DNA from: Candidatus Sulfidibacterium hydrothermale
GTDB lineage: Bacteria; Bacteroidota; Bacteroidia; Bacteroidales; F082
Assembly (NCBI RefSeq): GCF_020149915.1
Contig: NZ_CP083760.1
Span: forward strand, 930,001-994,000
Length of the DNA: 64,000 nucleotides
Direction: 5' to 3'
Numbering within the stretch: the first letter of the stretch is position 1; each line of letters begins with the position of its first letter. Under the pieces are notes generated by a model that was given only the letters and a program-made list of their open reading frames with translations, searched no databases and was not told where the DNA came from. Both the position numbers and the translations under genes were made by a program. Below, one piece after another: positions 33,008 through 40,940 of the stretch.

Positions 33008-36000
33008 ATGTCTTCAACTGCTTTTGATGCTGTCATTTTTGACCTTGACGGTGTAATAACCCAAACAGCTACGGTGCACAGCCGGGCCTGGAAAAAGATG
33101 TTTGATGAGTACCTGAAAGCCCGTGCAGAAAAAACCGGCGAACCGTTTCGCGAATTTACCCAAGAAGATTATCTGGCTTATGTGGATGGAAAACCGCGTT
33201 ATGACGGAGTAAAAAGCTTTTTGGAATCTCGTGGTATTCAGCTTCCAATGGGTACGCCGGAGGATGCCCCGGACAAAGAAACCATCTGTGGGTTAGGAAA
33301 CAAAAAAAATGAAGATTTTAATGAAGTGTTGCGTAACGAAGGCGTGGAAGTTTATCCTTCCACCGTCGAATTTATGAAGTCTCTGAAAGAAGCGGGAATT
33401 CATATTGGTGTAGCATCGTCAAGCAAAAACTGTGAAGCTGTGCTAAAAGCGGCCAAGCTGGAGTATCTTGTGGAGACACGGGTTGACGGTGTGGTATCGG
33501 CAGCATTGCATTTGCAGGGTAAACCGGCTCCGGATATTTTTTTGAAAGCTGCTGAAAATCTTGGGGTGAAACCGTACCGTGCTGTAGTAGTGGAAGATGC
33601 TGTTTCGGGCGTAGCTGCCGGAAAAAACGGAAATTTCGGATTGGTTCTTGGCGTAGCCCGCGAAGACAACCGGCAGGCTTTACGGCAAAATGGCGCAGAC
33701 ATTGTCGTTGCTGATCTGGCGGAGATCTCGATTGAAAAAATATCCGATTGGTTTAAAAACGGATTGGTCGCCGATAGTTGGAAACTGGAATATTTTGATT
33801 ACGATACACAAAAAGAACGTTCACGTGAGGCGTTGCTCACGGTAGGAAACGGCTATTTTGGTACACGCGGAGCGATGGAAGAAGCGGATGCCAATGCGGT
33901 AAATTATCCGGGAACCTACATTGCCGGGGTGTACAACCGGCTGGTGACTCCGGTTGCCGGAAAGGATGTGGAAAATGAAGACTTTGTCAATTGTCCCAAT
34001 TGGTTGCCGGTACGGTTTAAAGTGGAAGATGGTCCCTGGCTGGATGTAAATAAAGCAGAAATTCTGGAGATTCATCGCGTGCTGGATTTTAAAACCGGGC
34101 TTTTCAAAAGAAGTATGTTGGTAAAAGACGAAGAAGGCCGTGTTAGCCGCGTGGAGTCGGAACGGTTTGCCAGCATGGATAATCCGCATATTGCCGGTTT
34201 GCGTTACCGGATTATTCCTCAGAATTATTCCGGAAACATTACTTTTATGAGCGCGTTGAACGGGGCCATTGAGAATGCCGGAGTGGAACGCTACAAGGAT
34301 TTGAAATCGAAACATTTGAAACCCCTGGAGCAGGGTAGTGACGGAGAAATTGCTTACCTGAAAGTAAAAACGGTACAATCCGACATTGAAATTGCTGAAA
34401 GTGCCCGGTTACGCCTTACCAAAAACGGAGCTTTTATCGATGATAATCTGGTACATACCACCGAAAACGGAATGGTTTTTTCGTTTGGTGATCAGTATAT
34501 TGCGCAGGGCGATGTTTTTGAGATGGAGAAAATCGTCACGATTTTCACTACCCGCGAAGAGCGAAATCCATTGATATCCAGCCTTTCGGCGGCTAAGGCA
34601 GCCGGAACTTTTGATGAATTGTTTGCCGATTCTGTCCGACAGTATCAGAAAATCTGGAACGAAATAGATGTTCGTGTTGAAGGAAATCGTCTTTCGCAAA
34701 AGCTGTTGCGGATGCATTTATATCATCTGATGGTGTCGGCTTCGCCGCATAATGAAAAACTGGATGCCGGCGTGACAGCACGCGGATTACATGGCGAGGC
34801 CTATCGTGGACACATCTTTTGGGATGAATTGTTTATTCTGCCGTTTTATGATATTCATTTTCCAAAAACAGCCCGGTCGTTGTTGATGTATCGTTACCGC
34901 CGGCTGGATAAAGCCCGTGAATATGCCCGCGAATACGGATATAAAGGCGCGATGTTCCCTTGGCAAAGTGGTAGCGATGGCAGCGAAGAAACCCAGGTGA
35001 TGCACCTGAATCCGGTTTCCGGTGAATGGGGCCCGGATCATTCTTCATTGCAAAGGCATGTCTCGCTGGCTGTGGCGTATAATGTGTGGCAATACTTCCA
35101 TATTTCCAACGACAAAGCTTTTCTGGAACAGTACGGAATGGAAATGATTCTGGAAATTTGTCGTTTCTGGGAAAGCAAAGCCCGGTGGGACGAAAAAACC
35201 GGTCGTTATAGCATAGACAAAGTGATGGGCCCCGATGAGTTTCATGAAAAATATCCGGACAGCGACGAAGGCGGATTAAAAGATAATGCCTATACCAACG
35301 TGATGACGGCCTGGCTGTTTAAGATGGCCCGTAAATTATGGAACGGGATAAGTGCTGATGCCAAAGAAAAACTCAAACAGTCCATCCATTTTGATGAAAA
35401 AGAATTGAATCAGTGGGAAAAAATCCGGAAAAAATTACGGCTGGTGATTTCTGAAGAAGGCATCATTGCACAATACGATGGTTATTTTCAGCTGAAAGAA
35501 CTCGACTGGGACTATTACCGGAAGAAATACGGCAATGTGTATCGTATGGACCGGTTGCTGAAAGCCGAAGGGAAATCGGCAGATGAGTACAAAGTAGCCA
35601 AACAGGCCGATACGCTCATGATATTTTATAACCTAGAGAAGGAAGAAGTGGATGCCCTGCTTGCAGAAATGGGATATACGCTTCCGGAAGATTATCTGCA
35701 GAAAAATCTGGAGTATTATCTGGCCCGCACTTCTCATGGTTCTACACTTAGCCGGGTTGTCCATGCGCAATTGGCACAAATGACCGGTAATGAGCAGCTG
35801 GCCTGGGAATTGTATTCGGATGCTTTGGCCAGCGATTACAATGATATTCAGGGCGGTACGACAGGTGAAGGAATTCATGTAGGAGTTATGGCCGGAACGG
35901 TGATGATTGCGCTCAACACGTATGGAGGGATTAACCTGAAGAAAGAAACCCTGGAGGTTAATCCGCACTTGCCCGAAAGCTGGGATCGGCTGGTTTGTCG

Positions 36001-36130
36001 GTTTCATTTCAAAGAAACGGCATTTGATGCAGATATCCGGCGAAATCAGGTGAAACTTTCTGCCAGCCGGAAAACCACGGTGAAAATAGCTGAAAAGGAT
36101 GTGGTAATTGAAAAAGACTACGCTGGATAA
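33008..36130 (+). CDS. Fused beta-phosphoglucomutase and GH65 disaccharide phosphorylase
   Basis: 1040 residues. Residues 1-235 are a HAD-type beta-phosphoglucomutase: FDLDGVI with D12 and D14, VASSSKN, GKPAPDIF and VVEDAVSG. From about 255 a GH65 phosphorylase begins (LTVGNGYFGTRGAMEE), with PWQSGSDGSEETQ, the general acid E744 in GPDEFHE and the phosphate-binding HGSTLS motif at 910. GH65 enzymes phosphorolyse maltose, trehalose, kojibiose or nigerose to beta-glucose 1-phosphate plus glucose, which the mutase then converts to glucose 6-phosphate, so the fusion would channel the product. Which disaccharide is used cannot be read here; the TreS-like and cyclomaltodextrinase genes nearby favour maltose or trehalose. 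Cytoplasmic, no signal peptide. Confidence 0.92.
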   Translation: MSSTAFDAVIFDLDGVITQTATVHSRAWKKMFDEYLKARAEKTGEPFREFTQEDYLAYVDGKPRYDGVKSFLESRGIQLPMGTPEDAPDKETICGLGNKKNEDFNEVLRNEGVEVYPSTVEFMKSLKEAGIHIGVASSSKNCEAVLKAAKLEYLVETRVDGVVSAALHLQGKPAPDIFLKAAENLGVKPYRAVVVEDAVSGVAAGKNGNFGLVLGVAREDNRQALRQNGADIVVADLAEISIEKISDWFKNGLVADSWKLEYFDYDTQKERSREALLTVGNGYFGTRGAMEEADANAVNYPGTYIAGVYNRLVTPVAGKDVENEDFVNCPNWLPVRFKVEDGPWLDVNKAEILEIHRVLDFKTGLFKRSMLVKDEEGRVSRVESERFASMDNPHIAGLRYRIIPQNYSGNITFMSALNGAIENAGVERYKDLKSKHLKPLEQGSDGEIAYLKVKTVQSDIEIAESARLRLTKNGAFIDDNLVHTTENGMVFSFGDQYIAQGDVFEMEKIVTIFTTREERNPLISSLSAAKAAGTFDELFADSVRQYQKIWNEIDVRVEGNRLSQKLLRMHLYHLMVSASPHNEKLDAGVTARGLHGEAYRGHIFWDELFILPFYDIHFPKTARSLLMYRYRRLDKAREYAREYGYKGAMFPWQSGSDGSEETQVMHLNPVSGEWGPDHSSLQRHVSLAVAYNVWQYFHISNDKAFLEQYGMEMILEICRFWESKARWDEKTGRYSIDKVMGPDEFHEKYPDSDEGGLKDNAYTNVMTAWLFKMARKLWNGISADAKEKLKQSIHFDEKELNQWEKIRKKLRLVISEEGIIAQYDGYFQLKELDWDYYRKKYGNVYRMDRLLKAEGKSADEYKVAKQADTLMIFYNLEKEEVDALLAEMGYTLPEDYLQKNLEYYLARTSHGSTLSRVVHAQLAQMTGNEQLAWELYSDALASDYNDIQGGTTGEGIHVGVMAGTVMIALNTYGGINLKKETLEVNPHLPESWDRLVCRFHFKETAFDADIRRNQVKLSASRKTTVKIAEKDVVIEKDYAG

Positions 36131-36193
36131 ATTCAGGGATAAGACTGCTCTGAATGAGTTCAGAAACAACAATCGAGTCGTCTCTCCGGGACT

Positions 36194-36250
36194 CGGGATG
36201 CGGAATCCCGTAGGGATGATTCAACAAGAATCAGGGAATTTATTCCCTGA
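36194..36250. other. Two intergenic hairpins
   Basis: CGGGAT-GCGGA-ATCCCG at 36194-36210 and TCAGGGAAT-TT-ATTCCCTGA at 36231-36250, in the gap between the phosphorylase fusion and the P-loop kinase. There are no T-tracts, so they may be transcript-processing or attenuating structures rather than terminators. Confidence 0.45.
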
Positions 36251-36298
36251 AAAGACTTAGAGTAGAACACAGATACACAAATCAAAAAATAAAAAATC

Positions 36299-36940
36299 AT
36301 GTTAGAAGATGTTTTGTTAATTCAGGATAAACACCGTCGCGTGGGGAATGCCATTGTGGACGAGATTTTAAAGAACAAAAAAGACAAGTTTATTATTGCC
36401 ATTTCCGGAGAATCGGGTTCCGGAAAATCGGAGCTGACCCATGTGATAGCCAAGTCGTTGCGTCAATATGATATTTTTGCCAAACCGGTGCATCTCGATA
36501 ATTTCTTTAAAACACTGCCTTTGGAAAGACGGGCCTGGCGCGAAAAACATGGTATTGAGAAAGTCGTGGGAATTCAGGAAATTGACTGGGATGCCGTGCA
36601 AAAAACGGTAGATGATTTTAAACACGGACGGACTTCTTCCATGCCGTGTGTGGATTTGGTGACCGAACAGGTAGATACGCTGATCACCGATTTTAAAAAT
36701 ATTGACATGCTGGTATTGGATGGTTTGTATGCTATGCATACCGAAGGAGTGGATTTGCATGTTTTTATCGATCTGACCTATCACGAAACAAAAAAAGCAC
36801 AAACGGCCCGTGGCAAGGAAAAAACCGATGAAAACCGGATGCGTACACTGGAAGCTGAACACAAAGCTGTCCGGTCGCTTCGTCCCAAAGCCGATTTGCT
36901 GGTAACCAAAGCATACGAATTAGAAAAAGTCAAAAAGTAA
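36299..36940 (+). CDS. P-loop kinase of the uridine kinase/phosphoribulokinase family
   Basis: 213 residues, cytoplasmic. The Walker A motif is GESGSGKS (about residues 36-43), preceded by FIIAIS, as in uridine kinase and phosphoribulokinase proteins. Walker-B-like MLVLDGLYAMH follows. The middle (VHLDNFFKTLPLERR, VVGIQEIDWDAV) corresponds to the substrate-binding and lid region, and the end has RMRTLEAEHKAVRSL. The 168-bp gap from the GH65 fusion and the same strand suggest co-expression. True uridine kinase is one option; a sugar or nucleoside kinase acting within the disaccharide pathway is another. Neither can be chosen from sequence. Confidence 0.82.
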   Translation: MLEDVLLIQDKHRRVGNAIVDEILKNKKDKFIIAISGESGSGKSELTHVIAKSLRQYDIFAKPVHLDNFFKTLPLERRAWREKHGIEKVVGIQEIDWDAVQKTVDDFKHGRTSSMPCVDLVTEQVDTLITDFKNIDMLVLDGLYAMHTEGVDLHVFIDLTYHETKKAQTARGKEKTDENRMRTLEAEHKAVRSLRPKADLLVTKAYELEKVKK

Positions 36941-36943
36941 ACC

Positions 36944-36972
36944 ACGCTTGTTGTTGGTGAAACAACAAGCGT
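36944..36972. terminator. Hairpin between convergent genes
   Basis: ACGCTTGTTGTT and AACAACAAGCGT form a perfect 12-bp stem with a GGTGA loop, between the kinase gene and the convergent GH13 gene. No long T-tract; probably a shared transcript end. Confidence 0.6.
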
Positions 36973-36996
36973 TAAAGGTGTGTCCGGTATTTTCCG

Positions 36997-38718
36997 TTAC
37001 AATACACCAAGCCACACAAAACCGTGAGGCTCAAGGGTAAAGGTGTGTTTGTCTTCGTTGTAGGCAAAACCATTCAGATTCAGCACAAAAACATGATTGT
37101 CCGGTAACGGATGGTTGACTTCCACCGTTTTATCCGACAAGTTGTTTAAAACCAGAATATTTTCTTCCGGGGTTGTTCGTAAATAAGCCAGAATATTTTC
37201 GGCAGGTTGTCCGTCAGCACTTAAAACCTCTAAAAATTGGGTTTCTCCTCTGCCAAAAGCCGGATGTTCTTTCCGGGTATTTAACAGTGATTTAATGGTT
37301 TGGTAAACTTTTGCATGAAAGTTTTCCGGATCTTTTAAATCGTTTTCCAGTTTTTGCCAGTCAATACGTCCGCGTACCAAAAAGCGGGTATCATCTTTTC
37401 CGGTTTTTTGAATTTGTTCGCGGTAATACGCTTCATCATTCAACTTCCCGAATTCATCGCCGTAGTAAACTACCGGGCTGCCGGTGATGGTGAGCATCAA
37501 CGAGTAAGAAAGTGCAATTTTTCGTTCGTCACGCTGGAAGAGCTCCGACAGCCGGGCTGATATACCTTCGCCTACGCGGAAATCCCATTCGGGTTTGTGG
37601 CAATAGTGTTCGTGGATATATTTCCGGTCTTCTTCACTTACGTAAACCAATTCAAGACTCAGTTCGTCGTGGACACGCAAAAAGGTAAGCCATTGGCCAA
37701 TAGCCGGAATTTCGGGGGTGACTTCCGGACTCAGGGTGTGTATGATAGGCTGCCGGTTTCCCATGGCAATGGCTTTGAACATCATGGGCATTAACGGAAA
37801 ATGATAAGCAGCATGACATTCATCGCCGTTGCCCATGTATTTGACCACTTCTTTGGGCTTTTGGCAGGCCTCGGCCAGCAACAGCGACCCGGGCTGCACA
37901 TAGTCAAGGATAGCCCGGAAAAATTTGACGATGGTATGGGTTTTGGGAAGATTCTCGCAAGAGGTTCCTTTTTCTTTCCAGAGGTAAGGGATGGCATCGG
38001 CACGAAATCCGTCTACTCCCATGCTTTGCCAGTACAACAAATTCTTAGACATGGCCAGCAACACATCCGGGTTTTTGTAGTTCAAATCGGGCTGAAAGCT
38101 AAAAAACCGGTGAAAATAATACCAGTCGCCCAGTGGTTCCCAGTTACTGTCTTCAATGCCTTTGAAAAGCAAACGGGCTTCTCCGTACAAGCTGGTATCT
38201 TTGCTCCAGATGTAATAATTACGGTAAGGATTGTCTTCTGATTTTTTGGCTTCCTGAAACCATGGATTTTGGTCAGAAGTATGGTTAATGGCCACATCAA
38301 AAATTACCCGGATACCGCGGGAATGGGCTTCTTTCAGGAAATTTCCAAAAACAGCTTCTTGTTCTTCTTTCTCAAAGTTTTCGGGTAAGCCCAGCAGATC
38401 GGCACGGATACGGTCGTAATTCCGGATGTCAAAACCGGCATCCCGCATAGGCGAGTCCAGAATGGGTAACAGCCAGAGGCAATTTACGCCTAAATCTTCA
38501 AGATAATCGAGTTTGTCGATTAGTCCCGAAAAATCTTTATTGAACAAGTCAACGTAAAGAGAGTAGATTACTGCATCTTTATACCAATCGGTTGGTTCTT
38601 CTTCTCCGGATGAGGTTTTTCTGTTGAGTTCCGAAAGAAAATCATCCAGTTTTACGGTTGTGTTTTCAGGATACAGTTCCCTCCAAAGGGTGTATAAACG
38701 TTCTTTGTTATTTGTCAT
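36997..38718 (-). CDS. treS: Trehalose synthase-like GH13 enzyme (TreS, GH13_16)
   Basis: 573 residues, no signal peptide. TreS signatures are close to the family's: DWYKDAVIYSLYVDLF at the start, the nucleophile D241 in FRADAIPYL, the acid E283 in LLAEACQKPKEVVKYMGNGD and DECHAAYHFPLMPMMFKA, RVHDELSLELV and GSPVVYYGDEFG. TreS isomerises maltose and trehalose; some relatives act as amylosucrase-like or sucrose enzymes, so the assignment is on motif similarity. The ATG at 38718 is taken because the longer frame to 38793 has no homology. Convergent with the P-loop kinase and divergent to the cyclomaltodextrinase, it supports a maltose/trehalose pathway feeding the GH65 fusion. Confidence 0.85.
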   Translation of the reverse strand: MTNNKERLYTLWRELYPENTTVKLDDFLSELNRKTSSGEEEPTDWYKDAVIYSLYVDLFNKDFSGLIDKLDYLEDLGVNCLWLLPILDSPMRDAGFDIRNYDRIRADLLGLPENFEKEEQEAVFGNFLKEAHSRGIRVIFDVAINHTSDQNPWFQEAKKSEDNPYRNYYIWSKDTSLYGEARLLFKGIEDSNWEPLGDWYYFHRFFSFQPDLNYKNPDVLLAMSKNLLYWQSMGVDGFRADAIPYLWKEKGTSCENLPKTHTIVKFFRAILDYVQPGSLLLAEACQKPKEVVKYMGNGDECHAAYHFPLMPMMFKAIAMGNRQPIIHTLSPEVTPEIPAIGQWLTFLRVHDELSLELVYVSEEDRKYIHEHYCHKPEWDFRVGEGISARLSELFQRDERKIALSYSLMLTITGSPVVYYGDEFGKLNDEAYYREQIQKTGKDDTRFLVRGRIDWQKLENDLKDPENFHAKVYQTIKSLLNTRKEHPAFGRGETQFLEVLSADGQPAENILAYLRTTPEENILVLNNLSDKTVEVNHPLPDNHVFVLNLNGFAYNEDKHTFTLEPHGFVWLGVL

Positions 38719-38948
38719 AAATGCTGTTTCTGAAAATGAAAATTTGTGGAGCAAAAATAAAGAAATAGCCTGTGGAAAAGAAGATTGCCGCATAACAGAT
38801 GGACTGTTGCCGAAAAATCAAATAGTTTTTCAACCGGGGTTCATATTTCAAACGTTTGTTGAAAGGGGTTTCCGGGACCTATGCAATTTCTTTTTGTTAA
38901 ATACCGGGTTTCCGGCATTGATTTTTACGACAGTAAGGGCATTTGGCG

Positions 38949-38956
38949 TATTTTTG
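38949..38956 (+). promoter_or_regulatory. -7 element of the cyclomaltodextrinase gene
   Basis: TATTTTTG, 27 nt before the ATG at 38983. It supports that start over the earlier in-frame ATG at 38881. Confidence 0.6.
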
Positions 38957-38982
38957 ATTTTCCAAATATTAATCCGTTTACC

Positions 38983-40839
38983 ATGAAAATCAAATCTGTT
39001 CTGTTTATTTTGCTGTTACTTGGAAGCAGCCTGTTTTCTTATGCTCAAAAAATTCATGTCAACCGGGTAGATCCCCCTTCGTGGTGGACCGGTATGCACA
39101 ACCCTCATTTGCAACTATTGGTTTTTGGCCCGAAAATTTCGGAGACGCAGCCGGTAATCGATTATGACGGTATTCGGCTTGCAGAAGTTATTCATGTGGC
39201 CAGTCCTGATTACCTGTTTCTGAACCTTGTCATTTCTCCCAAAACACAGCCGGGCACTTTTACCATTCGTTTCAAAAAAGGCAAAAAAGAAATCACAAGT
39301 TATCAATACACGCTTAACAAAAGAGATAAAAATCCCAAGCTTCATCAGGGTTTTGACAATTCGGATGTCATTTATTTGCTGATGCCCGATCGTTTTGCCA
39401 ATGGCGATACCACCAACGATAACATGCCCGGCATGCTCGAAAAAGCTGACCGCAGCAATCCCAATGGCCGTCATGGTGGCGATATTAAAGGCATCGAAGA
39501 TCATTTGGATTATCTGAAAGATCTGGGGATTACCACCATCTGGAGTACCCCGTTGATGGAAGACAATTTACCGACGTATTCGTATCATGGCTATGCTCAA
39601 ACGGATTACTACAAAGTCGATCCGCGGTTTGGTACCAATCAGGATTACAAAAATCTGGTACAGGAAGCGCATCGGAAAGGACTGAAAGTAATTCAGGATA
39701 TGGTTTTTAATCATTGTGGCACCAATTATTTCTGGAAAAATGATTTGCCCACTCCCGACTGGTATCATCAGTGGCCGAAGTTTACCCGTTCAAATTATCA
39801 TGGCGGAGTAGTGTCTGATCCGCATGCATCAAAATATGATTATCACCGTATGGTAGCCGGTTGGTTTGATACTAGCATGCCCGATTTGAATCAGGACAAT
39901 CCGCTGGTGGCCAATTATCTTATTCAGAACAGCATCTGGTGGATCGAATATGCCGGTTTGGATGGCGTAAGGCAAGATACGTATCCTTATCCGTACAAAG
40001 ATTTTATGGCAAAATGGATGCAGCGTATTCTGGAAGAATATCCTCACTTTAATGTGGTGGGTGAAACCTGGTTTTCCTATCCGGCCACCGTGGCGTATTG
40101 GCTCGAAAACAACCGCAACAAAGATGGCTATCATTCGCATTTGACCAATGTGTTTGATTTTCCGCTGATGTACGCCATTAACCGTGCGTTTAACGAAAAA
40201 CCCGGTTGGGATACCGGATTGGCCCGTTTGTATGAAGTGATTTCACAGGATTTTGTTTACAACGACCCGATGAAACTGGGAATCTTTTGCGGGAATCACG
40301 ACAGCAACCGTATCTTTTCTTCACTGCACGAAAACCTGAAAGCCTGGAAAATGGCCATGGCTTTTTTGATGACGACCCGCGGGATCCCGGAAATTTATTA
40401 CGGAGATGAAATTTTGATGACCGGTGAAAAATCAAAAGGTGACGGTAACCTGCGTAAAGATTTTCCTGGTGGCTGGCCTGGTGACCAAATGAATGCTTTT
40501 ACTCCCCAGGGCAGAACGGCAGAACAAAATGATGCGTTTAATTATTTGAGAAAATTACTTCACTGGCGTAAAAATACACCGGCAGTCCAATACGGAAAAC
40601 TCACCCATTACATTGTGGAAAACGGGATTTATGTTTATTTCCGTTCGTACAAAGGACAAAGAGTAATGGTGATGCTGAACAATAACAATAAGCCGGTTAC
40701 GGTGGATATGGCCCGTTTTGCCGAAGATTTGAACGGATTTTCAAAAGGAAAAGATGTTATCAGCGGGAAAGTTCTGAATTCATTGAACCGTATAGTCATG
40801 CCGGCAAAGTCACCGTTGATTGTGGAACTGATGAAATAG
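38983..40839 (+). CDS. Secreted cyclomaltodextrinase/neopullulanase (SusA-like GH13)
   Basis: 618 residues. Signal peptide MKIKSVLFILLLLGSSLFSYAQ, an N-terminal beta-domain (about 25-125; IHVNRVDPPSWWTGMHNPHLQ, the cyclomaltodextrinase-type opening), then the GH13 barrel: DVIYLLMPDRFANGD, GGDIKGI, the nucleophile D332 in GVRQDTYPY, the acid E361 in VVGETW, CGNHDSNRI, RGIPEIYYGDEI, and a C-terminal beta domain. This is the arrangement of periplasmic neopullulanase SusA, which opens cyclodextrins and pullulan-type oligosaccharides to maltose and panose. It probably supplies disaccharide to the phosphorylase fusion. No SusC/SusD pair is in the window. Confidence 0.9.
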   Translation: MKIKSVLFILLLLGSSLFSYAQKIHVNRVDPPSWWTGMHNPHLQLLVFGPKISETQPVIDYDGIRLAEVIHVASPDYLFLNLVISPKTQPGTFTIRFKKGKKEITSYQYTLNKRDKNPKLHQGFDNSDVIYLLMPDRFANGDTTNDNMPGMLEKADRSNPNGRHGGDIKGIEDHLDYLKDLGITTIWSTPLMEDNLPTYSYHGYAQTDYYKVDPRFGTNQDYKNLVQEAHRKGLKVIQDMVFNHCGTNYFWKNDLPTPDWYHQWPKFTRSNYHGGVVSDPHASKYDYHRMVAGWFDTSMPDLNQDNPLVANYLIQNSIWWIEYAGLDGVRQDTYPYPYKDFMAKWMQRILEEYPHFNVVGETWFSYPATVAYWLENNRNKDGYHSHLTNVFDFPLMYAINRAFNEKPGWDTGLARLYEVISQDFVYNDPMKLGIFCGNHDSNRIFSSLHENLKAWKMAMAFLMTTRGIPEIYYGDEILMTGEKSKGDGNLRKDFPGGWPGDQMNAFTPQGRTAEQNDAFNYLRKLLHWRKNTPAVQYGKLTHYIVENGIYVYFRSYKGQRVMVMLNNNNKPVTVDMARFAEDLNGFSKGKDVISGKVLNSLNRIVMPAKSPLIVELMK

Positions 40840-40928
40840 AGAAACGGCAGTAAATTGATCCTGCAGGAGATAAGTGTTGCTGTCTGCTTTTTTAAGGCTG
40901 CGGTACTCAGAGAAAGCGGTAACTTTTC

Positions 40929-40936
40929 TATATTTG
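40929..40936 (+). promoter_or_regulatory. -7 element before the protease/propeller gene
   Basis: TATATTTG ends only 5 nt before the ATG at 40941, which implies a leaderless or nearly leaderless message if it is used. Confidence 0.4.
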
Positions 40937-40940
40937 GCTT

